From assembly GCF_958298935.1 (NCBI RefSeq), contig NC_084927.1:14846001-14910000 (forward strand): 64,000 bases of DNA, read 5' to 3'. The notes beneath the pieces were generated by a model. That model searched no databases. It was not told where the DNA came from and saw only the letters and a list, made by a program, of their open reading frames with translations. The number at the start of each line of letters is the position of its first letter. Positions within the stretch are counted from its first letter, which is position 1. Positions 12,040-23,955 of the stretch are shown here, piece after piece. This stretch comes from Phragmites australis. Lineage: Eukaryota; Streptophyta; Magnoliopsida; Poales; Poaceae. The position numbers were made by a program, and so were the translations under genes.

Positions 12040-13220
12040 TACTAATTATCGATACCTAATGTTGTATATGGAGATCATTGTTAACGACGTCAAATTTTCG
12101 CCATTTACCTTGTCACTGACTCCAACTGAAACCATGTCGAAATCCAGCTACTCGGACGAGGGGTTCTGTAACAACTTTGCCCCCTCTCCTGATAAAGATA
12201 CGACGATCGATCGGGTAGATCTAGGAGACAACCTCCCTTATAACAAGTCTAGCGACAACGTAAGTCATTTTATGGATGAGTGTGCCAGGGCTTACGGTAT
12301 CGAGCTTGACTCGCCCGATAACCAAGACGTTCGCGCGAGCGACATATGCGGCAAGTCGGAATCCTCACCCACAGCTTCTGACAACTCTGATTGTTGATGA
12401 AACTTCCCGGAGATATCCTCCGATGATATATCTATGATGGATATAGACTCCTCTTCTATCGGAGTGTACCCTCGAGAAGTTTTCAGCATCGAGGATCGAA
12501 GCGGTGCTCGGTCCAACCAGAATGATAACTCGATGGACCCACGAACTCCTGTTGATTTGGCCGGTGGTGATAAGACTCAACCTTGCCAATGATAACGCCT
12601 CGCGACCAGATCCAAAACCTTATTGGGAATCCAGGACCTATTACCCTGTACCACCAGGAAAGTGCTGGACACTTCAGATCTGGGCCGCTCGAAGGCTTTT
12701 TGGTGTCCAAGACTTGCTCTGACAACCTCCCACGATGGATCTTACTAACCCGAGGGAAGGAAGTGGCTCAGTGAAGTTGAGGACGTCGTCCGACAAGCAC
12801 AAGCGCATGCCAAAACCTCTCATCAAGCAGCAGTTGCCAACAATCGAGTCAGATCTAGAAAGAGGTAATCCTTGGAATTAGGCTCTCCGGGAAGGTGACC
12901 AAGCTCAGCATCGATGTAGGACCTCGTCAATCCAAAACCATCCCATCTCGAACCTACGCGACATCATCGACTCCTACATCGTCAATCCAAAACCATCCCA
13001 TCTCGAACCTACGCGACATCATCGACGAGCGAAGATGCTTAAGGACCCCTAAGGAAATGTCACCCTCTCAACAACCCCTAAGGAGGTTATCTTGGTACCG
13101 TAGTCGTTCAAGTCGGGGTTGTGGTTGGTCTTCAACTCCTGCGAGTGGGGCACCCATGGCTACTTAGGGTGCCATCAATGGGTGCCAGGCCTACTCGCCA
13201 GAGCTCAGGAGGGTCAAGTG
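12040..13220 (+). pseudogene. Tat-lineage Ty3 gag fragment
   Basis: The open frame at 12059-12397 encodes an acidic gag N-terminus (SDEGFCNNFAPSPDK, then SHFMDECARAYG). It parallels the start of the gag in the Tat element at 25.9 kb (GEGFYDNFTAS, SQFMDQCAKDY). Homology continues, broken by stops, to a shared block near 13166 (agggtgccatcaatggg) that matches about 26993 in the large element. No LTRs accompany it. It is a truncated, older relative of that element. Confidence 0.7.
12925..13034 (+). repeat. 55-bp tandem duplication in the gag fragment
   Basis: A unit starting CGTCAATCCAAAACCATCCC at 12925 recurs at 12980, followed by the same AACCTACGCGACATCATCGA. The copies are essentially identical across about 50 bases. 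Confidence 0.9.
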
Positions 13221-13419
13221 GTTGGCCAGTTTAGACTCGGGTCCATAGAAAAGTGGTAGGAATATCATTAGGATGTTTACAATAATATTCACACCACCAA
13301 ATAGATGCAAAACCTGAAAATTCACTAGTGACAACCCTAATTCTTCTAATCTTGGGGTATTCATAATAAATAATTTTTTGATCAACTAAAAGCTCCCAAC
13401 CCAAGTAATCATCAGGGTT

Positions 13420-13973
13420 CTACTTATCATCAAACGAAGGCATAGTAAATTTTACCTTAGTATATTCATCATTGGCGTGCACCTCTCGATGTAGTTGTTC
13501 TTGTCCCATACCACGACGATTGAAGTGTTGCCATTGGTGATCATGATTGTTATCTTCATCATCATCCAAATCACCGATGTAATCATCAAAATTCTCTCCT
13601 TCTTGATCCTGTTCTAGCACACCCGAAGCGTTGTTGATGGCGCATTGTTGGACGATGGTAGCCGCCGTGGTAGTATCTTGGACCTTCATAGCAGTGAGGG
13701 GAATTCATCATGCTCGTTGACAAAGTGGTGCCACCAGTAGAGAAGGTGCAGCAGAACAAGATCCTCCTACAAGCATAGTTAAATGAGCCAATATAGCTTG
13801 AAGCATCGCATCAATTGCATTAAGCTTTTCTTCCCACAAGGATAGCCATTCATTGGTTAAACGAACATCTTCCATAAGTCCTTCCATCGTGATCCTTGTT
13901 TGATTTTCAAAGTGTGCTTTGATTCCCTTAGTGCGGGGTGCATGTTGCCACGACTCCTCATTACCTGACATGG
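13420..13973 (-). pseudogene. Ty3 chromovirus-type gag N-terminal fragment
   Basis: Read on the minus strand from the ATG at 13971, the protein starts MSGNEES, runs through a coiled-coil-like NEWLSLWEEKLNAIDAMLQ, meets an in-frame stop at 13708-13710, then resumes in the same frame with an acidic region (DDYIGDLDDDED) and KVKFTMPSFDDK. This order is typical of the N-terminus of grass Ty3 gag, just before the conserved capsid domain. Sequence below 13420 no longer matches gag, so the element is truncated there. It is transcriptionally opposite to the neighbouring gag fragment at 12-13 kb. Confidence 0.65.
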
Positions 13974-16900
13974 TTAGTATAAATAAGAAAACAAAACAAT
14001 AAGTGTATTGTTCCTATGTGTTATGAGGTTGTGATGACAACTCACTCGAAGTCTCTGACTGTTCACAAATTCTTACAAGTTCTTACCAAGCAAAACATGG
14101 AGTGTGAGCCATTGGCGGCGTCAAAGTCCTTCTAAAGATTGGATGAAGTGATTGCCTAGTGACTGAACATCTGTGCGAGGTAGAATTGGAGGAGCTAGGA
14201 CAAGTCTTCTAATATGTAGCTAGGATTAGCAATATCTAAATTAGCCATGCGTATTGGAAAACTACTGAAAGCACTAGTCAAATTTGCTAGTTCTAAGCTA
14301 GACCTTACTATAGACACGAGCCTAGAACACAAGCGAAAATATCACAGCACAACATGGCCCAAAAGAAGGTGATAATTCATATTGCTGCAATGGAGTGCGT
14401 AGCAAAGGTGCCAATGGTGTTATTGCATAGTGTGGGGGCAATCTCATGGCGAGGAGTTGGAGGCACATTCCAATCAGTCTTGAAACCAAATTGGAAACAA
14501 AATCCAAGAGAAAAATGACTTGAAACAAATCACAAATTTAGAATCAACTTTCCAAATTCTGAACTTATTCGGTTTCTCCTTCCTTTTTTCTTCTTTTTTT
14601 CTTTCCTTTTTCGAATTTGATTCAAATTCTTTCTTTTTCTTGATATGTTTATAACCAAAATAAATTATTTCTTCTTTCCTCATGCACAGTATAATCAATT
14701 GAGTAGCAAGGACAACAACAAGATTAGCACAGCAAGGTGTGTATCCATGGGTGTTAGGCGTTGCATGACGAAGATGCACAAGTGCAAACAAAATTTTGTG
14801 TGATGTGTGGAAGTGGTGATGATGGCGTGTGCAGCTTTGACGTGACTAAAACATGACTAGAACTCAAAATCCTAAAGGCTAAACACTAAGATCAGTGACT
14901 CGACATGACAATGCAGTGGAAAATCAACAATGCAAATACTAAAATGAAATTTCAAAGCACAAAGGGTTTGGATAGTAGATAATCTAACACTATATATTTG
15001 GATTTTTCTAGACTGTAGGCAAAAAGATCAATCTATAACTACGAAAACAAAAATAAATCATCGGTCAAAGCTAGCTCTGTTACCTATTGATATGAGTATG
15101 GGTGTCTTGATTTTTCGATAGGTAACACACGTTGGTTTGGTGGAGATGACTTTAATGATATGACTAGACTCGTACGATGATGGAGCGCCTAGACAATTGC
15201 TAAACTAACTCCTGAAGGTTACTAACTTTATCATGGGCACGACCAACCTGAACACGAGGTTCTTTATCCCTACAAACAATCGAATAACAAGCAAGAACAA
15301 TTGAAGTTAATATAAAATTGTGAATATAAATTAAGAACAATATATTGATATGATGAAGTTTTGCAAAGTAGTCAACTAGGTGGTTGTAAGACACAACTAG
15401 AGACAATGTTGTTTGGCCCTAAGCGCAACTATGCTCAACAATGGCTGCACATGACCTCTATTTATAGCATGCAAGCACCATAAACAATGCAATGCAATCT
15501 AAGAAAATAAAATCCAACACTTATCTCTATCTGTTACACCATCAGTTTGTTTTGATGATTTTGAGTCACTCATGAGGATTCCGGTAGTGGGGCCATATCG
15601 GTTGGAAAGATCACTATGTCTTCTTTCCAACTGTATTTAAACACTTCCATAGGACTTTGCATGAGAGTGATATGATCTTTTTGTTATATGGCTATCTACA
15701 GAATTCAAACTGAATTCTTACGCTGAGTTGTGTCGAATTGAATTCGAATAGTCTTGGACATCCTTTCTCTTGTGGTCCGATTTGTCTTGGATTCGGGGTC
15801 TGATTCATCTTGGACTCCGAGTGCGACTTGTCTAGGACTTGAACGCTGACTTCTCCTTGTCCGAATTGAGATCTCTTGCCCCATATTTCTAAGTAGCAAA
15901 ACATCAATAGATTTATTTAGTAGCATCTCATCCTTATAAGTATGAATATGCATAGAGAGGAATGAGCTCACTTCATGATTTAATTGATGTGCACGAGCTC
16001 GTGTCAGGGGACCTTGTAATGGTGTAGCAAGCCAGAGGATAACTTGTTGTGCTAGTATCTAAAAGAGTAATGTCCTCATCATCATGTAGTCATTGACAGA
16101 TATATGGATGATCATTGTAGTTGTCTTTTGCTCTATGTTGAGATTACCTATGGTCAGTGACAAAGATGAAGGAGAAAAACAAGGCATAGGCAACAATCTA
16201 ATAGAGATGATAGATTTAATGATGCTAATCTAAACTTAGATTTCCATCATCTTTTATGCTAGAACTACAACTATCTTCTTGCTTCTAAGTGGTTAAGATT
16301 CAAGACTATCTAGGATAATCATTGCTTATTCATGCTCAACGTTGACCCTCACTTTATATGCAATTGCTATCTTTGTTAAAGGTATAATTTGTTGATTGGT
16401 TAGAAAACCCTAGGCTCTCAATTATCGATTCTCTATGGATTCAATAACCTTAGAATACTCTGGGTGAAAAGCTACAAGGACTTGTGCACTTGCAGTATTT
16501 ATATTGTAAGTGTATCTCGTGACAACATGCTTTTGGCTAATCTAGACATTTCACAGGGCACATAATTAAGCACTTTATCCTATTGCAAATACGGGGGCAA
16601 AGTCTAAGACAAGCATGCCCTGGTCTAGGGTTTAATGCTACTTGTAACCTCCATCACTAATATGGCGTAACACAATCAAACTAATGGATTAAGGGAAAAA
16701 TCTAAGCTACAACCTCAAGTGGTGGTACTTCGTATTTCCCCCACATTACTGATCAAGGAAGTTGAGGCTCTGACTGTCTCTAGTTACTCCTTTACACTTG
16801 GTTCCCATTTCACCTATCCCTCATCCCCTCCATGTTACCCTAATATACATGTGCATTCACAACTGGCACTAAAAGGAGCAATCTATATCAGCAACTATTA

Positions 16901-18128
16901 AATAGCCATGTTCATATCATGAATTCCTTAGCCTAAGAAGAACTCAACTACTCATGCAACATATGGACAACCATGGAAGGATAAATAAAGATGCAAGACA
17001 ATATCATATGGATCACACAATAGATTAATTAAAGGATGCAAACATGATGCAATAGGTGTTATCCAGTGATTCCCTATGTTACAAGAAGACTTGCTCATGG
17101 TGGACATGGTAATGGAGACCAATGCTGAGGTGGAGATGGCGACTGAAGTCACCACTTCATAGGGCTTTGCCTTAGGATGTGGTGATGGTGTGGAGCAGCG
17201 GAGGTGGCATGGAGAGTATGTAGGAGGTGTCCAAGGGGCATCCTCCCTCTATTGGGGTGTTCTCCCAAGTGGCAAGGGTTTGGAACCCCTCTTGGATGGT
17301 AATATACATAGGCAATGACGACCTTTGATCCTTCCGATGTGATTGATGCTAATCCAATCCAATTCTTGATGGGTGGTTTCTCCTCCAAAATATCATCCTT
17401 AAGTGTCAAGGAAACTCCTAAACAAGTTTCAATTGAATCAGTGTTGAAACTAGGAAGTTAGGGCCTCAATAGTGGCCTCCTTAGGGACTTCCTGAGGGGT
17501 GGTACAGTCAGACATGGTAGTGGTATGATCGCTTATCCAAACTTTCTGCTCTTCCCTCTGCGTAGCTCATCTTCAAAAAATCATAGAAAATTCATATAAA
17601 GTCAGATGGAGACAATCTTGATATGGAAATCATAACCGCCAATAAGATCTACAACTTTGTAGTTGTAAAGTTTTGCATCTACATTACTAAGATTCACATA
17701 TAATTATTTAAGCTTTAGGTGACAAATTAGGCATTTGTAACTCCTCTGATTTAGCTACGACTTGACTCGCTTCATCATGGTTCATCCATGGGAGTTACGT
17801 ACACAACAACTTTATTCTACATGAAAAAAATAAATACTTATACTAAAATGATAGAATGATAAAATATGCAATGCTCAAGTGTTAAACATGACCATTAACT
17901 TTTATGCAATATCTACAATAAAACCACATGTTGGAACGAGGCATATGGAAGTATTTTACATTGAAAGCATACTAAAGTATGGTCCATATTTTGGATGCAT
18001 CAATAGTTCACAAATAAGGTTCTAAGAATACACCTAGCTTGGAGACAACCCTCTGAGTGAACGATATCCTTCGTTGTTCAATGTCATGAGAAAGAAACAT
18101 TTCACATTAGCGGAAGTGATGAGGACTA
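13974..18128 (-). other. Probable retroelement leader/LTR debris, mostly unrecognised
   Basis: The stretch is AT-rich and non-coding and continues upstream (rightward) of the minus-strand gag fragment. At 15074-15085 the minus strand reads AGGTAACAGAGC, a weak match to the tRNA-Met primer site TGGTATCAGAGC, so sequence to its right may be a decayed 5' LTR. Text such as 15570-15680 and 17580-17770 resembles LTR or leader DNA of grass Ty3 elements, but no boundaries or duplications could be fixed. No host gene is seen. Short open frames here look like chance. Confidence 0.35.
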
Positions 18129-18300
18129 TGTTAGAGCATATATGATTGTTATGGTAGGATACAATTTTATTAGAATTGACTGTAATATATGTGACATAAT
18201 TCAGTCTTATCTCTAGGATTGCTTTGCGATCCAAGTCACGAGGCCCAATTATATAATCTATAATTATTGTAGTATATTAATCTTTTGACATGGTATCAAG
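18129..18300 (+). mobile_element. Small Ty1/copia 5' LTR
   Basis: A 172-bp segment begins TGTTAGAGCATATATG and ends TTGACA. It is followed at once by TGGTATCAAGCT (18301-18312), a primer site for initiator tRNA-Met. Short LTRs of this kind fit Ty1/copia. There is no 3' partner in the window. Confidence 0.65.
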
Positions 18301-18830
18301 CTGACGCTGCTCCTAGCTGTCGCCTCCATAGCTTTTGCCGCTCTACCCCTGGGAGATAATCTGATCTCTGTGATATCTCAGGAGCCGCACAACCCATAGT
18401 TTAGTCATGTTGTGGATCATTTGATTCGCTATCAATTAGAGTTTTTTACTTATCATCTTTAAATTGGGTTTCTCTATTTTTTTTTCCAATCACAAATCAG
18501 TTTGCATCGCCCTGCCGACCCATTGATGCTCCTCGGCTCCAGACTTCACCGCCTGGACTTCGAACTCTCCGGCGTCTCCAATCCTATGATGATGCCGTGG
18601 TGTGACACGGTGTGTTCATTGACATGACCCCTTCTCCATAGCCTTTTGAGCGCCTCGTCTCCACATCATCATCACATTGGATCATCGTCATCGGCCCATC
18701 ATCTATGGCAATGAAGCCTCGCACCACAGCGAATGAGGTTGCCACTGTTGTGCTTCTCTAGGCTACCAGTGTCACCATTTTAGGCCATTGGTTCTGCAAC
18801 ACCTTCAGTTTTTGTCCACCACAACCTAGT
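18301..18830 (+). pseudogene. Copia primer site and decayed internal region
   Basis: The primer site TGGTATCAAGCT begins this stretch. About 500 bases of GC-rich, stop-broken sequence follow. No conserved gag motif is readable. The region stops abruptly where the SIRE-like LTR begins at 18831, suggesting the later insertion cut it. Confidence 0.45.
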
Positions 18831-19035
18831 TGTAGGGAAAATAACCCTATTAGTCTATGTTTGTGATTTTGGTGATTAATGACAACATAGTCAACGGGAC
18901 TAACATATTTGCCAAGAATATATGTTAGTAGGTCTTATGGATGCAATACATGAAGAAGCCACCAAAGTATGGATAAAGTTTGGATGAATTGGAGAAGTCC
19001 CAGGAGTTTTGTTCTCACTGGATGGTCCAGTGTTG
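18831..19035 (+). mobile_element. SIRE-like copia 5' LTR, left part
   Basis: The LTR begins TGTAGGGAAAATAACCC and continues with text typical of grass SIRE/Maximus LTRs (GATTTTGGTGATTAATGAC, then a GGATGGTCCAGTG motif). It is interrupted at 19035 by a solo LTR and resumes at 22404. The duplication TGTTG at the join shows the two parts were once contiguous. Confidence 0.75.
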
Positions 19036-22000
19036 TGTGAGGAACCATCCAAATAATATTCTAATTACTCATCAGGAGGATCATTATTCATAATCACAAC
19101 CTCGATGATTAACCAGAATATCATCCCGGTAGTCCCGGCACGTGTTTCGTGCCCAAGATCGGAACACATGCCTTCCAACAGTTACATCACAACATAGCTT
19201 AATAAAGAGCGAGTAATAAACATTTATATTATAAGTATTAAGCATGCAACTGATTTCAACAATTTACAACAAAAGCGAGCTAGGAGGAAACAAAACCCCT
19301 CAACTCCCAACCAACAAAAGATCTTTCGCAGCGAAAGAAAATAAACTATACAACAAAAGGATATGGAGCCACATGTCCTTATGCTCCATACCAAGAGCAC
19401 CGAGTTCGGAGTAGAATGTGCTACTCCTGCCCGCCACCTTGATCGGTAGGCACAAAGTAGCCAAACACCGCCCCCTCCTCGCCGACCTGTGAACCTGCAT
19501 CAACTTAAGGGCAGCACCCTGAGTACGAAGGTACTCGCAAGTCTTACACAATATGGGTATTTAATATCCCGACTCCAAGGATTATGCATTGAGCTATTAG
19601 CAAGAGTAGGCCACAAGGTTAAGTAAAACATATACGGTAAGCAACCTAGATATATGTGTGAGCAACTAACTTAACCAACATATATGAAATTACCCTGCAA
19701 CTACCAACTGATCATATGAAATTGAAACCACATTAGTATCAATGTATAACAAGTACCATCTCGACCACCTCCCACATATTCGAACCATAAACTACATATC
19801 CGAACCACAAACCACATATCCGAACCATACAACCGAACCAACCACGAGAACTCTACGACCGGGTGCAAATGAAACAATAGCATGCTCATGACCGAGAGCG
19901 CGGTAGTTTGAACTGTTTATACACCCTGCAGGGGATACTCCTGGACCCACACGACTCGGGGACCATACGGCTTGTGCCACTTGCTAAAGTGCACACAAGG
20001 GGGTACCCGTGTCAACCTTTTCCAACCAGCCCCAACCGTGTGCGACATGCAACGCTCGGTGTGGCGGTACCAGAACTACTCCCGGAGTAAACTAGTATCC
20101 CTTACAAGCCCACCTGCTCACACCGTCGTTGTTCAGGCCCTACAAAGCCACAACTGCGAAGGTATTCGGCTCGCCTTACCATTAGATCGGCATGTGGTGA
20201 GTAAGGTAAGTGCTAAAGCCAACTACCCCGATGATCGGCCTTAAACGATGCAAGCGGTCTACGGCGTTTGGTCTTCCTCTACCGACCTACCCAGGGGAAC
20301 TCCACATCCGGGCAGGACAAAACACCATCCTAGCACTGCCCACATCTCGTCTCATACTCACCACTCATACAACCAACACCAACAACCCAATATGGTAACC
20401 ATTGTGAAAGTAATTTAACTTATAGCTCACGAACGATGGGACGTTCCACCGCTGGACTTCTACTGAGGACCTATGCATTGTTAAGCATCTCGCATCACTT
20501 TTAAGTTAGACCTTATCATGAATAAACCCAGGCTACAAGGATATAGATCAATAATAATTCAAGGTAGAGACAATACGATCAACATAGGTTCTACCCATAA
20601 AAGCCCAACATCGACTTCCTATACATGCAAACCTATACATAAGCATAACTTATCAATGTTTAGACTTTGTTCCATTCAACTGACAGGGTTCAATATGATA
20701 GATGTTTGCCTTGATGCACTGGTTCACAAAGGTGCGGTGTCTCGGGATCGACCTCGGTCTCCGGGATCGATGGATTGGCGTGCTCGAAGAAACATAACGC
20801 GTGCAATGATAAGCATAAATGAAATGCAACAATGTAAGCCACAAGGTGCAAATAATGAAATGCCATGAAAATATACTTTAAAATGTAGGAAAACATTTTT
20901 CCTAGCTAAAACAAGTCATAAGAAGACTAGCAAAATTGGTTTCATCCATTTTGGACTTGTAAAGAATTAATGGTGAATTAATGAAGCTTAAGCCTAATTA
21001 ATTAGCCCCAAAAATTTGATTCGACATTTAATGGCTGGAGATATTTTTAATAGATAGAGTAGTTTATTATGAAACCAAAAAAAATTGGTTTTATGATTTT
21101 TAGAGTTCGTATGAATTAATTATGAATTTTACAAGTTATCAGCAGAGGCTGATGAACAGTGCACCGGATACTCTGGTGAAGGCCGGATACTCCGGGGTAC
21201 CGGAGACTCCGGGAGACTCTCCGGCAGCACCCTCTCGGTTATTTTTGGCCGGGGCTCACACGGAGACTCCGGGGAAGGCCGGATGCTCCTGAAAAGCTCC
21301 AGAACTGGACTGTTTTGAAGGGAAAAATACCCGGAACGAATTGCGATCTTCTCCAAACCAAAAGGGAACATGTTTGAGCTAGTTCAAGGGTTCTAGAACA
21401 TTTTACAAGTTATCAGCAGAGGCTGATGAACAGTGCACCCGGATACTCCGGTGAAGGCCGGATACTCCGGGGTACCGGAGACTCCGGGAGACTCTCCGGC
21501 AGCACCCTCTCGGTTATTTTTGGCTGGGGCTCACACGGAGACTCCGGGGAAGGCCGGATGCTCTGGGAAAGCTCCAGAACTGGACTGTTTTGAGGGGAAA
21601 AATACCCAGAACGAATTGCGATCTTCTCCAAACCAAAAGGGAACATGTTTGAGCTAGTTCAAGGGTTCTAGAACTCATTTAACAACCTAGAAACTCGATT
21701 CCTAACTCAATTTCATCAAAATCCCCAGTTTTGTTCAAAACATCAAGAACTCATGAACTTTGCTAAAACTCAAAATCGACCAACCGAACCACGAATTCTT
21801 GTCATGGGAAGCCTAAGGGACTTACCCACGGAGCTTGTGAAGGTTGGTGACCACCGGGAAATGGAGGAAACGCTCGGGAGACGATGAATTCCGGTGTTAT
21901 TCACGTTTTGACCTAGAACACCAAAAGACACCAAAATCGGTTCAAATCCTTCGGGAAAACAAAAATGAATTGGAGGGATGGATAGCTTGCGAGCTTGTGA

Positions 22001-22403
22001 TCGCAATGGTACCACATGCATACCTTCAATCCCTCTCTTGAGCTCAGATTTTGGAAGAAATGGAGAGAGGGCTTGAGAGGGGAGTGAGAGGGAGAGGGAG
22101 CTCGGGTGGGAGGCGTGAGGGATAGTGAGGAGGAGAGAGAGTGGGCAGGCGGGGGCTGCCACTTGAGTGGTTGGAGGGTGGGTGAGGTGTGGGGCCGGCT
22201 AGCTGGTGGGTCCCACATGCTAGAGAAAGAGGTCCGTTTCAACTGCAAACTCAATTCTTTTCTCTCCCGAATTTCTTTCTCTCATCCAATTGATTTCAAC
22301 AAAGTGCTCTAGTACGCCAAAATAATTTACCTCAAAAATAATTATGACGCTAATGATGCATGATTAAGCTTAATCACGTGATTTTAGAATTTGGGACGTG
22401 ACA
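19036..22403 (-). mobile_element. Solo LTR of a Ty3 element (3,368 bp), TSD TGTTG
   Basis: On the minus strand the element starts TGTCACGTCCC and ends GGTTCCTCACA. A perfect 5-bp duplication, TGTTG, lies at 19031-19035 and 22404-22408. No internal retrotransposon region lies between the termini, so it is a solo LTR left by recombination between two LTRs. It contains a 274-bp tandem duplication and a GA-rich stretch near 22060-22140. It sits inside the SIRE-like LTR and is therefore younger than it. Confidence 0.88.
21131..21676 (+). repeat. 274-bp tandem duplication inside the solo LTR
   Basis: The unit starting ACAAGTTATCAGCAGAGGC at 21131 recurs at 21405 with few changes. Each copy carries smaller repeats of GGATACTCCGG and GAGACTCCGG. 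Mirror-image open frames on both strands are by-products of the repeat. Confidence 0.93.
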
Positions 22404-23889
22404 TGTTGAATGTATTGCACACACCAGATAATGAACATTGCATATAGATAGAGACAATTTTGCTTCACCAGATGGTCCAGTGTCAAATGGACAGAAGTAT
22501 CGGAGCAATTCTAGCAGAGGTAGTTTCAAGAGTTGAAGTTGAAGATCAACTGACCAGATGATCCGGTGTTCGACAAGTAATACACACCGGAGCATTTGGT
22601 TCTGAGCAGAAGATTTTGAAGGCATCAAATAGTCTGGTAATGAAGTAAGAGTCCAACGGACAAATACACTGGACAATGAACAATACAAAAAGGCAGGCAA
22701 AGCTCAAGCTATCGGATGGTCCGGTGATGAAGTCATGTGTACTCCAGAGAGGGTTGCATTTGGCTCGGATGGCTGAGGATTGCTCATTGATAGTCCAGTG
22801 ATAGATTGATAAGCATTGGAGAAGGCACCAGAGCAATTTTCATAGAGAAGATGTTGGCTTGAATGGCTAAGGTATACTTACCGGAATGTTCGGTGATGAT
22901 GTTGCAGTATACATCGGAGTGTCCGATGTTCACAGTGGCTTGAGTGGGGTTCCAACGGCTAGTTTGTGAGAGTGTACTCACCGGATAATCCGGTGTTAGT
23001 ACTACTATTCTCACCAGATTATCCAGTGTTAACAACTTTTTAGAGCCGTTGGGTTAATGGCTAGTGCACGGGTTTGAGGCTATAAATATCCCTCCACTCA
23101 GTTATTTGAAGGTGTGGCATGCAGTTGGAGTCTAGAGAAGATCATGTATACCTAAGAGGACATCCAAGCCACCATAGTGCTTAAAGTGATCATCTAAGGT
23201 AATTAAGTACAAGATTAGAGAGTGATTAGTGCTTATAGGCCTAGAGAGTGTATTACTAGGTGATTGCTGCCTAGAGAGTGGATCAAGGAGTGATCCAAGC
23301 TTGTATCTCTTGGTACGCCGGTGCCTTGGAGTCTTGGTGACTCACCGACAACTTGAGCCGGAGTTGCTCAAGCTTGTTGACCCTCTGACTTGGTGCGGAG
23401 TGGCAACGAGAAGCGCGTACGGGAACGCGAAGACCCTTTCCTTGGTGGCTCAAGCTCCGAAGTGATCACGACGGCGAGAAATCGGAAGAGAGGCTAGTGG
23501 TGAGACCTTGCCTTGGTGGCTCATCCAGGTGGAGGCCTTATCTTTGTAACTTGGTGACTCAAGAGCCATGACTGGGTGCCGACTAGGAGCATATCCTTTG
23601 TGGAGCTCCAACATGGACTAGGGGTGTCATTCATGCCATCGATACCACGGGAAAAATCCTTGTGCCGAGTTTCCTCTCTCTACCTTATTTACGTTTCCGC
23701 ATTTACTTACTTGAAGTTTACCTTCTTAGATAGGTTGCAAGTGGTTTGATCGGTAGAGTAGACATACTAGATAAATCTAGACCATATTTAGATAAAAATT
23801 GATATAGGTTTATCTTGTGTTATTTTTAGAGCTAAAATAGTTCTAAGTGTCGTAATTCACCCCCTCTTAGGACGTTATCGATCTCTACA
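22404..23889 (+). mobile_element. SIRE-like copia 5' LTR, right part
   Basis: This continues the LTR after the solo-LTR insertion. It holds many variants of CCGGATNNTCCGGTG from 22450 to 23030, a promoter-like GGCTATAAATA near 23078, and ends GATCTCTACA at 23889, just before the primer site. The rebuilt LTR length is about 1.7 kb. Confidence 0.78.
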
Positions 23890-23891
23890 AG

Positions 23892-23904
23892 TGGTATCGG
23901 AGCC
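23892..23904 (+). other. Primer-binding site for tRNA-Met (SIRE-like element)
   Basis: TGGTATCGGAGCC lies two bases past the LTR end. It matches the primer site usual for SIRE-type copia elements and sets the element's orientation as plus. Confidence 0.8.
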
Positions 23905-23955
23905 TCACGCTCTTGATGGGTTTAACATCCTAGAGTTGTGACATCTGGGGTTGAG

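Noticed and set aside
22060..22150. GA-rich stretch as a regulatory GAGA element
   Set aside because: It lies within a solo LTR and is low-complexity; no nearby host promoter.
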